This document shows, one piece after another, positions 10,863 to 18,633 of a stretch of 64,000 nt of DNA. The position numbers were made by a program, and so were the translations under genes. The notes beneath the pieces were generated by a model that searched no databases, had not been told where the DNA came from, and was given only the letters and a program-made list of their open reading frames with translations. Source of the DNA: Luteimonas suaedae (GTDB taxonomy: Bacteria; Pseudomonadota; Gammaproteobacteria; Xanthomonadales; Xanthomonadaceae); the NCBI RefSeq assembly GCF_008312895.1, contig NZ_VSSP01000013.1, positions 1-64,000 of the forward strand, given 5' to 3'. Position 1 is the stretch's first letter; the number at the start of each line of letters is the position of its first letter.

Positions 10863-11603
10863 ATGAGCAGATTCGAGGGCAAGCGAATCCTGATCACTGG
10901 AGGTACGAGCGGAATCGGGCTCGCGGGCGCCATGCGTGTGGCTGGAGAAGGAGGCGAGGTCGCCCTGACAGGGACCAATCCAGAGCGCCTGGAAAAAACT
11001 CGGAGACTGATCCCATCGGCCGTAATCATCCGGAACGATGCCGCAGATGCGGCTTCAGGTGACATGTTGGCGCGGGAGATCGGCAACAAGCTGCCGGGCC
11101 TGGATGGCCTGTGGTTGAACGCCGGCTTTGCCGATATCGCCCCGGATGAGGAGATCGATGCTGCCTTCTTCGACCGCATGATGAACGTGAACGTCCGGGG
11201 ACCGGTTCTGCAACTGGCGAGGCTCGCAGGGCTCCTGAACGAGAAAGCCTCCGTCGTGGTGACGTCCTCGACCGCGGCCTATGAAGGCGCAGCGATGGCG
11301 AGCGTCTACTCCGCGACCAAGGGCGCCGTCGTCTCCCTGGTCCGATGCTGGGCCTCGGCACTCGCAGCGAGACGAATCCGCGTGAACGCGTTGGTGCCTG
11401 GACCCATGGACACCCATTTTCGCGACTTCATGCCGGCCGATCTTCGGAAGCAATTTGAAAGCGATGTTCTCTCCCGCTTGCCGCTCGGAAGAATCGGCGC
11501 CGCGGACGAGGCGGCTGCGGTGGCGCTCTTCCTCCTGTCGGACGATGCTTCCTTCGTGACCGGAAGCGAATACGTCGTCGACGGCGGCCTCACCAAACGC
11601 TGA
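10863..11603 (+). CDS. SDR family oxidoreductase
   Basis: 246 aa. Classical short-chain dehydrogenase: NAD(P)-binding TGGTSGIG near residue 13, the structural NAG motif in LWLNAGFAD, catalytic Ser in VVTSSTAAYEG, and the YSATKGAV active-site Tyr-Lys pair. The C-terminus FVTGSEYVVDGGLTKR is typical of FabG-like enzymes. AGGAG lies ahead of the ATG at good spacing. Codon use appears less strictly GC3-biased than in the surrounding housekeeping genes, which may mean a later acquisition. The substrate is unknown; the convergent TonB receptor gives no clear clue. Confidence 0.85.
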   Translation: MSRFEGKRILITGGTSGIGLAGAMRVAGEGGEVALTGTNPERLEKTRRLIPSAVIIRNDAADAASGDMLAREIGNKLPGLDGLWLNAGFADIAPDEEIDAAFFDRMMNVNVRGPVLQLARLAGLLNEKASVVVTSSTAAYEGAAMASVYSATKGAVVSLVRCWASALAARRIRVNALVPGPMDTHFRDFMPADLRKQFESDVLSRLPLGRIGAADEAAAVALFLLSDDASFVTGSEYVVDGGLTKR

Positions 11604-11713
11604 TCAAACCGCGCTTGTGATCGGCTCGATGCGCCAGTCGGTTAGCTACCGTGCTGAGGCGACGGCACCTCGGTATGCACCCGGTGGGCCGCCGCCGAGA
11701 AGGTCCCCAAGAT

Positions 11714-11744
11714 CCCTTCCAGACGCGCTTGGCGCCTGGAAGGG
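11714..11744. terminator. Hairpin between converging SDR and TonB-receptor genes
   Basis: CCCTTCCAG (11714-11722) pairs with CTGGAAGGG (11736-11744), with a GC-rich interior that can extend the stem. It lies between the two convergent stops and could terminate transcription from either side. There is no strong T-tract. Confidence 0.45.
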
Positions 11745-11798
11745 TCCGTGGACTGGAGCTGACGGCACGGGCGTTCAGCCGCGCCAATCGCAACGACT

Positions 11799-14438
11799 TC
11801 AGTAGCGCAGCCGGAAGGTCACCCCGTAGGTCGCCGGCGCACCGAGGAAGCCGTTGTAGGTGTTGAGCGGATCGCCCGGCTGCGGCGAGCCGACCGCCTG
11901 CAGCGGGCCGTCGAAGCCGACCTGCACATAGTCCTCGTCGAAGATGTTCTGCCCCCACAGCTCGACCATCCAGCGCCGGTCGCGGGCGCCGAAGCCCAGG
12001 CGTGCGTTGACCACGGTGAACCCATCCTGGTGCTTCTCGGCATCGAGGTCGGAGCCGGTGTTGAACTCGGACATGTACTTGGCGCCGATGTTGAAGCGCG
12101 CCAGCAGCCGGTCGCCGAGGTCCCATTCGTAGGTCGCCGAGCCCGAGCCCGACCAGTACGGCGCGAACGGCATGCGTGCGCCCGGCAGCTTGTACAGCGC
12201 GCCGCCCGGTGCCTGGAAGTCGGCGCCTGGGATGTCGTCGCCGAAGCGCGTGTCGGCGTACATCAGCCCGCCCTGCAGCGTCAGCCCACGCACTGTCGCC
12301 GACTGCCACAGGACCTCGGTGTCGATGCCCTGCGACACCACCTTCGGGATCGAGCGCACCACGAAACTGGTGCCGAGAAAGCTGTTGAGCTGGAAGTCGT
12401 CGTAGGTCTGGTGGAACAGCGTGGCGTTGAGCAGCAGGTTGCCGCCGGCCCAGGTGGTGCGGACGCCGAGTTCGTAGCTGTCGACGAACTCGCCCGGGAA
12501 CGAGGTGTCGTCAACCGGGGTGATCCCGGAGCCGCCGCTGGACAGGCCGTTGGAAGACTGCACGCGGTCGAGATTGAAGCCGCCACCCTTGTAGCCGCGC
12601 GCGGCCGAAAGATAGGTCATCACCGTTTCGTTCCAGCGATACGCCGCCTTGAGCGTGCCGGACCACTCCTTCTCCTCGCGCTCCTGCCGGGTCATGCGGC
12701 CATGGTGCAGGGCGTTCGCCCAGGGCAGGCACATGAAGCCCGCCACCTGCGGCGCCACGCTGCCCAGGATCTGCGCCTGCACCTCCGGCGGCAGCGCAGC
12801 GAGCGGCACGCCGCGCGCAGTCAGCGCCGCCGCCACGCGGCCGGCCGGGTTCGCCAGCACGCTACCGCAGCCGACGCTGCCGTTGGGGTTGCTGTAGACC
12901 GAGGTCAGCTCCTTCTTTTCGCGTGTGTAGCGCAGGCCGAGGGTGAGATCGAGCGCGTCGGTGGCGTGCCAGGTGTTGTTGGTGAAGATCGCCTGGCTCT
13001 TCGCGCTCTGGTCGTGGCGGTCGAGCGCGCCGAGCCCGGTGAAATTCGTGCCGAACGGTTGTCCGCTCACCTGCGACATGAAGGTCGCGGGATTCGCGGT
13101 ATCCACCACGATGCCCAGCGGCGCCAGCTGCGCCGCCAGGCCGCCCAGCACCTGCTGGCCGACCAGCGTGGACAGGTACGGCTCGTAGGCGGCGCCGATC
13201 CGGTAGGTTTCGGTGCGATCCAGGTCCTCGTCCGAATAGAAGAAGCCGACCATCCAGTCGAAGCGGTCGGTCGCGCCGGTGAGCCGCAGCTCCTGGCTGA
13301 AGGTATCGAAACCGGTGAACGACTCGTCGGCATCCGCGTTGCGGTACAGGATGTCGGCGGTGGTGAAGTCGTAGTCCAGACCGTTGATCGCCTGCCACTC
13401 GCGTTGCGCGGTGATCGAGGTCAAGGTGGCGCCGCCGAACCACGGCGTCTCCCAATCGACCTGGGCCGAGACGCCCTTGTCCTTGATGTCCTGCGAGGTC
13501 GAGCGGTTGCTGTAGGCGATCCGCGCATACGGATCCGCCGGCATCGCGATCGCATTGCCGCCGCCGAGCGCATTGATGATCGGCGCGGTGCCGCCGGTCA
13601 CCAGCTGCACGGCGGTGCAGCAGTTCTCTTCGCGGCTGGTGTAGTCGGCCGAGAACTGAAGGTTGAGCGTCTCGGTCGGCTCGAACAGCAGCTTGCCGCG
13701 CAGGGTGTGGTAGTTCTGGTCGTAGTCCTCGGTGTCGGTGCGCGGGCCGGCGCCGGTGCGCACGTCCATCCAGCCGTCGCGCTTGCGCTTGGCCGCATAG
13801 ACGCTGAAGGCGGCGTTGTCGCTGAGGGCATCGTTGTAGGAACCCGATACACCGAGTGCGCCGTAGTTGCCGGCCGTGACCTCGCCTTCGGCGCTCTGCG
13901 TATAGCTCGGGCGCCGGGTCATCACGTTGATGACGCCGGCCGAGGTGTTCTTGCCGAACACCGTGCCCTGCGGGCCCTTGAGCACCTCGATGCGCTCGAT
14001 CTCGCCCAGGTCGCCGAAGCCGATGCTGTTGCGCGGCCGGTACACACCGTCGATCACCACCCCCACCGACGACTCCAGGCCGACGTTGTCGCCGACGGTG
14101 CCGATGCCGCGGATGCGGGCGGTGGTGATGGCCTCGTTCTGGGTGCTGGTCACGGTCAGGCCGGGCACCAGCACCTGCATGTCCTTGATGTCGCGCACGC
14201 CGCTGTCGCGGATCAGCTGCTCGTCCATCACCGTGACCGAGATCGGCACGTCCTGCAGCGCTTCCTCGCGCTTCTGCGCGGTGACGACCAGCGTGGCCAG
14301 GGTGGCCGGCTCGTCGTCACGTCCGTCGTTGGCCGGCGGCGCGTCCTGCGCCTGCGCGACTTGGACCTGCGACATCGACACCAGAGCCGCCAGGACCGCG
14401 GCGGCGAGGAGCTTGTATTGCGGATGCTGTGAACTCAT
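11799..14438 (-). CDS. TonB-dependent outer-membrane receptor
   Basis: 879 aa. Signal peptide at residues 1-30 (LLAAAVLAALVSMSQVQVAQA), a TonB-box-like segment ATLVVTAQKREEALQDVPIS, a plug domain with LKGPQGTVFGKNTSAGVINV near residue 155, and a 22-strand barrel ending in the aromatic YGVTFRLRY. The AQKREE...QDVPISVTV N-terminus is the subgroup common in Xanthomonadales, Caulobacterales and Sphingomonadales, which takes up varied small or aromatic compounds; substrate is not predictable. It stands alone on the minus strand downstream of arsJ. Confidence 0.9.
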   Translation of the reverse strand: MSSQHPQYKLLAAAVLAALVSMSQVQVAQAQDAPPANDGRDDEPATLATLVVTAQKREEALQDVPISVTVMDEQLIRDSGVRDIKDMQVLVPGLTVTSTQNEAITTARIRGIGTVGDNVGLESSVGVVIDGVYRPRNSIGFGDLGEIERIEVLKGPQGTVFGKNTSAGVINVMTRRPSYTQSAEGEVTAGNYGALGVSGSYNDALSDNAAFSVYAAKRKRDGWMDVRTGAGPRTDTEDYDQNYHTLRGKLLFEPTETLNLQFSADYTSREENCCTAVQLVTGGTAPIINALGGGNAIAMPADPYARIAYSNRSTSQDIKDKGVSAQVDWETPWFGGATLTSITAQREWQAINGLDYDFTTADILYRNADADESFTGFDTFSQELRLTGATDRFDWMVGFFYSDEDLDRTETYRIGAAYEPYLSTLVGQQVLGGLAAQLAPLGIVVDTANPATFMSQVSGQPFGTNFTGLGALDRHDQSAKSQAIFTNNTWHATDALDLTLGLRYTREKKELTSVYSNPNGSVGCGSVLANPAGRVAAALTARGVPLAALPPEVQAQILGSVAPQVAGFMCLPWANALHHGRMTRQEREEKEWSGTLKAAYRWNETVMTYLSAARGYKGGGFNLDRVQSSNGLSSGGSGITPVDDTSFPGEFVDSYELGVRTTWAGGNLLLNATLFHQTYDDFQLNSFLGTSFVVRSIPKVVSQGIDTEVLWQSATVRGLTLQGGLMYADTRFGDDIPGADFQAPGGALYKLPGARMPFAPYWSGSGSATYEWDLGDRLLARFNIGAKYMSEFNTGSDLDAEKHQDGFTVVNARLGFGARDRRWMVELWGQNIFDEDYVQVGFDGPLQAVGSPQPGDPLNTYNGFLGAPATYGVTFRLRY

Positions 14439-14760
14439 GGCGTCCCCCTAACCGTAGATGATCGTTGAACCACGAAGGCGTCGTGACCCGCTGAAGCACT
14501 GCACGCAGGTACCGGGCGAACCGATCGTCCGGAGGCGGCGGGAACCGGTGTGGGGGACCTGGTCCAACTTGCCGCCATTCCTTGCGTTGACGGAAAACTA
14601 ACATAATTCCGGACGCCCGCGGATGTGGCGAACGGCCCGGATGAATGCGCCGAAAATCCCGCATCGGCGGCACCTGTGCGTCCATCGGCACGGGCCTGTC
14701 GCCCGGGACAATGGAAGGACTGGCGGCCCGGTCAGCGGGCCGAGGCGGCGGCGACGATGC
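14439..14760. other. Intergenic region between arsJ and the TonB receptor
   Basis: 322 bp with no credible gene. It must hold the promoter and leader of the TonB receptor on the minus strand, including the purine-rich GGGGGA ribosome-binding site just ahead of its ATG. I could not single out a promoter with confidence, and I see no obvious operator. Confidence 0.4.
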
Positions 14761-15987
14761 TCATGCGCCGCGCCCCGTCGTACGCACATGCGGCGGCAGC
14801 GCCAGAGCGATCAGTGCTGCCGCGGCCACGAACGACGCCGAGATCCACAGGCAGGCGACCAGCCCGGCCGCCTGGTACACCCAGCCCGACAGCACCGTGC
14901 CGAGCAGCCGCCCCATGGCATTGGCCATGTAGTAGAAACCGACGTCCAGCGACACCCCGTCCTCGCGCGCGTAGCTGACGATCAGGTAGCTGTGCAGCGC
15001 CGAGTTGACCGCGAACAGCACGCCGAACAGCGCCAGGCCCGCGACCAGCACCGTCTGCGGCGGCCAGCCGGACAGCAGCAGCGCGATCCCGGCCGGTACC
15101 ACCGCCAGCGCCGCCGCCCAGCCGAACGCGGCGCCGCGGCCCGGCGGCTGCAGCGGATCGCGCCCGGTGAAGCGCGGCGCCGACGCCTGCACGATGCCGT
15201 AGCCGACCACCCAGACCGCGAGGAACGCACCAACCTGCCAGTGGTCCCAGCCCAGCACGCTGGCCAAAAACACCGGCAGCGCCACCACGAACCAGACGTC
15301 GCGCGCGCCGAACAGGAACAGCCGCGCCGCCGACAGCACGTTGATCGCGCGGCTCTTGGAGAACACCTGCCGGAACTTCGGCGCCGCCTTCGCCCGGCCC
15401 AGGTCGCGCCGCAGCAACGCAAGGCTGGCGATCCACACCAGCGCCAGCGCGGCCGCCATCGCCAGCACCGAACCGCGGAAGCCGAGCCAGGTCAGCAGCC
15501 CGCCGCCGAGGAAGAAGCCGACGCCCTTGAGCGCGTTTTTGGAGCCGGTCAGCGCCGCCACCCAGCGGTACAGAGTGCCCTGCGCGCCGTCGGCGACCAG
15601 CAGCTTGACGCTGCTCTTGGCGCTCATCTTGTTGAGGTCCTTGGCGATGCCCGACAGTGCCTGCGCGGCCATGACCAGCGGCACCGTCAGCCACGCGGTC
15701 GGCACCGCCAGCATCGCCAGTGCGACGATCTGCAGGGCGAGGCCGATGTTCATCGTGCGGTTCAGGCCGATGCGCGCGCCCAGCCAGCCGCCGACCAGGT
15801 TCGTCACCACGCCGAAGATCTCGTAGAACAGGAACAGCAGCGCGATCTGCAGCGGCCCATAGCCGAGCTGGTGGAAATGCAGCACCACCAGCATGCGCAG
15901 CGCGCCGTCGGTCAGGGTGAAGGCCCAGTAGTTGCCGGTGACCAGCGCGTACTGGCGGAGGTTGGGGGTAGAGAGGGTGGGCACCAC
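14761..15987 (-). CDS. arsJ: Organoarsenical efflux MFS transporter ArsJ
   Basis: 408 aa, 10-12 membrane segments. ArsJ exports 1-arseno-3-phosphoglycerate, the unstable product made when GAPDH uses arsenate in place of phosphate; the product hydrolyses outside, so the pair gives arsenate resistance. Diagnostic stretches are LRMLVVLHFHQLGYGPLQIA, FLFYEIFGVVTNLVGGWLGA and MSAKSSVKLL. The start is taken as GTG at 15987, two bases after the gapdh stop, since no ATG fits; family members begin near this point (TLSTPNLRQYALVTGNYW). It is coupled to the upstream gapdh gene, the characteristic arsJ arrangement. Confidence 0.92.
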   Translation of the reverse strand: MVPTLSTPNLRQYALVTGNYWAFTLTDGALRMLVVLHFHQLGYGPLQIALLFLFYEIFGVVTNLVGGWLGARIGLNRTMNIGLALQIVALAMLAVPTAWLTVPLVMAAQALSGIAKDLNKMSAKSSVKLLVADGAQGTLYRWVAALTGSKNALKGVGFFLGGGLLTWLGFRGSVLAMAAALALVWIASLALLRRDLGRAKAAPKFRQVFSKSRAINVLSAARLFLFGARDVWFVVALPVFLASVLGWDHWQVGAFLAVWVVGYGIVQASAPRFTGRDPLQPPGRGAAFGWAAALAVVPAGIALLLSGWPPQTVLVAGLALFGVLFAVNSALHSYLIVSYAREDGVSLDVGFYYMANAMGRLLGTVLSGWVYQAAGLVACLWISASFVAAAALIALALPPHVRTTGRGA

Positions 15988-15989
15988 GG

Positions 15990-17015
15990 TCAGGACATCG
16001 CCGCCCGCCCCACCTTGAGCGCCAGCTCGGCGGTCCGGTTCACGTAGCCCCATTCGTTGTCGTACCAGGCGTAGACCTTGACCTGGGTGCCGCCGATCAC
16101 CCGCGTCGACAGCGCATCGACGATCGACGAGCGCGGATCGGTGCGGTAGTCGATCGACACCAGCGGGCGCTCCTCGTAGCCGAGGATGCCGGCCAGCGGC
16201 GCCGACGCCGCGGCATCGCGGAACAGCGCGTTGACCTCCTCCACCGTGGTGGCGCGCACCATCTCGAATACGCAGTCGGTCAGCGAGGCATTGGTCAGCG
16301 GCACCCGCACGGCGATGCCGTCCAGGCGCCCGCGCAGCTCCGGGAAGATCTCGGCGATCGCTGTGGCCGAACCGGTCGAGGTCGGGATCAGGCTGCTGCC
16401 GCAGGCGCGCGCGCGGCGCGGGTCCTTGTGCGCGGCATCGACGATCGTCTGGGTATTGGTCAGCGAGTGGATGGTGGTGATGCTGCCGTGGCGGATGCCG
16501 AGGCCTTCATGCAGCACCTTGACCACCGGCGCCAGGCAGTTGGTGGTGCACGAGGCGGCGGTGACGATGCGGTGCACGGCCGGATCGAACAGGTGGTCGT
16601 TGACCCCGACCACCGTGTCGAGCACGCCGGGTTCCTTGACTGGTGCGGTCACGACCACGCGCGGCACGCCCTGGTCGAGATACGGCTGCAGCGCCGCCTT
16701 CTTCCGGAACTTGCCCGAGGCTTCGATCACCACGTCGCAGCCGGACCAGTCGCTGTCGGCGATCTCGCGGTTGCGGCCGACGGGAATGCGGCGGCCGTCG
16801 ATCACCAGGGCGTCGCCGTCGTGGCGCACATCGCGCTGCCAGCGGCCGTGCACCGAATCGAACGCCAGCAGGTGCGCAAACTGTGCCGCGTCGGCAGCCG
16901 GGTCGTTGATGCGGACGAATTCGAACGCCTGCGCGAGGTCGTCGCGCTGCAGCGCCGCGCGCAAGGTCAGCCGGCCCATGCGGCCGAATCCGTTGATGCC
17001 GATCTTGAGGGTCAT
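15990..17015 (-). CDS. ArsJ-associated glyceraldehyde-3-phosphate dehydrogenase
   Basis: 341 aa. NAD-binding [13 protein letters not shown] at the N-terminus, catalytic Cys in [11 protein letters not shown] near residue 155, and the C-terminal WYDNEWGY. Its place directly upstream of arsJ and downstream of arsR marks it as the arsenate-pathway paralogue, forming 1-arseno-3-phosphoglycerate for ArsJ to export. The start [11 protein letters not shown] is the family start; upstream in-frame sequence is repeat DNA. A run of eight C residues on the coding strand lies 16-23 bases before the ATG, where a ribosome-binding site would be expected. Confidence 0.93.
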   Translation of the reverse strand: MTLKIGINGFGRMGRLTLRAALQRDDLAQAFEFVRINDPAADAAQFAHLLAFDSVHGRWQRDVRHDGDALVIDGRRIPVGRNREIADSDWSGCDVVIEASGKFRKKAALQPYLDQGVPRVVVTAPVKEPGVLDTVVGVNDHLFDPAVHRIVTAASCTTNCLAPVVKVLHEGLGIRHGSITTIHSLTNTQTIVDAAHKDPRRARACGSSLIPTSTGSATAIAEIFPELRGRLDGIAVRVPLTNASLTDCVFEMVRATTVEEVNALFRDAAASAPLAGILGYEERPLVSIDYRTDPRSSIVDALSTRVIGGTQVKVYAWYDNEWGYVNRTAELALKVGRAAMS

Positions 17016-17327
17016 GGATGCAATCGTCTCGGGGGGGGAATCAGATCCGCCGATCCTGCAGCGGTTGGAATGGGCTTCCTCCCCTTTTGGGAAGGGGGGA
17101 GAGAATCTTCCCCCTTTGAAAAAGGGGGATTGAGGGGGGCGAAAGCCGCCGTTTGCAAGCCGCAGGCTTGCGGCGGCTTGAGCGCCCCCGCGCGCTGCGC
17201 GGGGGCCGGGAATCGCGCAGCGATTTGCTCTGGCTGTCACCTTCGCAGGGCGCCCGGCAAATCCCCCCAGCCCCCTTTTTCAAAGGGGGGAACGGCGAAG
17301 AGCGCGGAGAAGCTGCATCCATGCCCG
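17016..17327. repeat. Structured repeat element inserted between arsR and gapdh
   Basis: 312 bp without a gene. Outer arms of the type CCCCCTTTGAAAAAGGGGG (17110-17130) and CCCCCTTTTTCAAAGGGGGG (17271-17290) flank a core with two hairpins: GCAAGCC-gca-GGCTTGC and CCCCCGCGCG-ctg-CGCGGGGG, joined by GGCTTGAGCGCC and ending GGCCGGGAATCGCG. The same core order occurs in the tRNA-Ser repeats (GCTTGAGCGCC ... GGCCGGAAATCGCG) and, more loosely, at 57560 and 62700. The element splits what is otherwise a compact arsR-gapdh-arsJ operon and may terminate or attenuate transcription. Confidence 0.7.
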
Positions 17328-17651
17328 TCATCGCCGGCGCGCCGGCACGGGCGCGCACAACTCCGGGTCGCCGCCGCAGCAGTTCTCGGTGAGATAGCCG
17401 ACCAGGTCCTGCATCGCCGCGAAGTCGGCGCGATAGGTGATGCTGCGGCCGTTCTGCTCGGCCGCGATCAGGCCGGCCTGCGCCAGTGTTCTGAGATGGA
17501 ACGACAGCGTGGTCGCGGCGATGCCGACCGCCTCGGCGAGCTCGCCGGGCGTGGCCCCCGCCGGGCCGAGTTCGACCAGGCGGCGGAACACCGCCAGCCG
17601 TGACTTCTGCGCCAGCGCGGACAGGGCATCGAGGGCGGCGTTGGTTTCCAT
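17328..17651 (-). CDS. arsR: ArsR-family metalloregulator
   Basis: 107 aa winged-helix repressor: LAQKSRLAVFRRLVELGP (helix 1-2), ATTLSFHLRTLAQAGLI (recognition helix and turn) and the wing AEQNGRSITYRADF. The C-terminus ENCCGGDPELC supplies a vicinal Cys pair plus a third Cys, an arrangement suited to As(III) binding and found in ArsR proteins whose metalloid site is C-terminal. As the first gene upstream of gapdh and arsJ on the same strand it is presumably their arsenite-released repressor and autoregulated. No operator palindrome was identified. Confidence 0.88.
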   Translation of the reverse strand: METNAALDALSALAQKSRLAVFRRLVELGPAGATPGELAEAVGIAATTLSFHLRTLAQAGLIAAEQNGRSITYRADFAAMQDLVGYLTENCCGGDPELCAPVPARRR

Positions 17652-17849
17652 ACTTCGATGATACTGGAATTATCGAGATGAAGAACACCGCAGGCGCGAG
17701 GTCGGGCCGCAGCCTGTCTGTTTAGCGTCCGAGCCCTGACACGAGCGCCAGCCTCGCACCGTAATGGAGCCACAAGCGATGTGGTCCTTATGATCCGGAT
17801 GCCTTGCGGCCGCAGTCGGTCGGAGGCGGGATCGGCTGCCGCCCCCGCC

Positions 17850-18470
17850 CTACCCGCGCGCCGCCACCAACTCGCGCCGGGCGCTCGCCAGCACGCGCAG
17901 CGCCGAGCGCAGGAACAGCAACAGCAGCGCGCCGGCGACCACCAGGTCCGGCCATCCGCTGCCGAACAGCCAGACGCCCGCCGCGGCGGCCAGCACGGCG
18001 ACGCCTTCCCAGACGTCGTTGCGCGAGCACTCCCACACCGAGGCCATGTTGACGTCGCCATGCCGGTACGGCGACAGCAGCCACAGGCACACGGCGTTGG
18101 CGGCAAGATTGAGCAGTGCGGCCACGCCCATGGTCTCGAACAGCGGCACCGCTGGATGCATCAGCCGCCAGGCGATCTGGCCGCCGACCGCGATTGCCGC
18201 GCCCAGGATCAGCAGCCCCTTGAACACGGCCACCCGTGCCTTCGCCGGCACGCTCGCGCCGACCACCGCCAGGCTCAGCCCGTAGGTCAGCGCATCACCG
18301 AGGTTGTCCAGTCCGCCCGACAGCAACGACGACGAGCGCGCCAGGATTGCCGCCGTCACCATCATCAGGAAGGTCGCCGCGTTGATCGCGAGCACGGTGA
18401 CCAGCACCCGCTTCTGCCGCGCCTCCAGGGCCCGGACCTCGATCGTCTTGCCGCAGCAGGAGTCCGCCAT
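17850..18470 (-). CDS. Short cation transporter (CDF-like membrane domain)
   Basis: 206 aa with about six membrane segments and no cytoplasmic C-terminal domain, so it is much shorter than standard CDF exporters (about 300 aa). The N-terminus [12 protein letters not shown] has a Cys pair. [12 protein letters not shown] in the second segment and SRNDVWEG in the fifth hold acidic residues at positions where CDF proteins bind metal. Relatives are annotated only as cation transporter. It lies 198 bp upstream of arsR on the same strand and may take part in metal or metalloid efflux, but the substrate is not known. Divergent from mutS. Confidence 0.7.
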   Translation of the reverse strand: MADSCCGKTIEVRALEARQKRVLVTVLAINAATFLMMVTAAILARSSSLLSGGLDNLGDALTYGLSLAVVGASVPAKARVAVFKGLLILGAAIAVGGQIAWRLMHPAVPLFETMGVAALLNLAANAVCLWLLSPYRHGDVNMASVWECSRNDVWEGVAVLAAAAGVWLFGSGWPDLVVAGALLLLFLRSALRVLASARRELVAARG

Positions 18471-18633
18471 CTCGACTACGCAGGATACGCGGTGCGCACC
18501 TGCAATGCCGTCCACGGCCGGGTGCCGCGGTGCGGTCGTGCTGGCGTCGCAGATAAAAGCCGCGGCGCGGGCACCCGATCCCCCGCCGGGAGCCCCCGCT
18601 ACAATGTCCACCGCCCCGAGACGCCCCCTGCAG

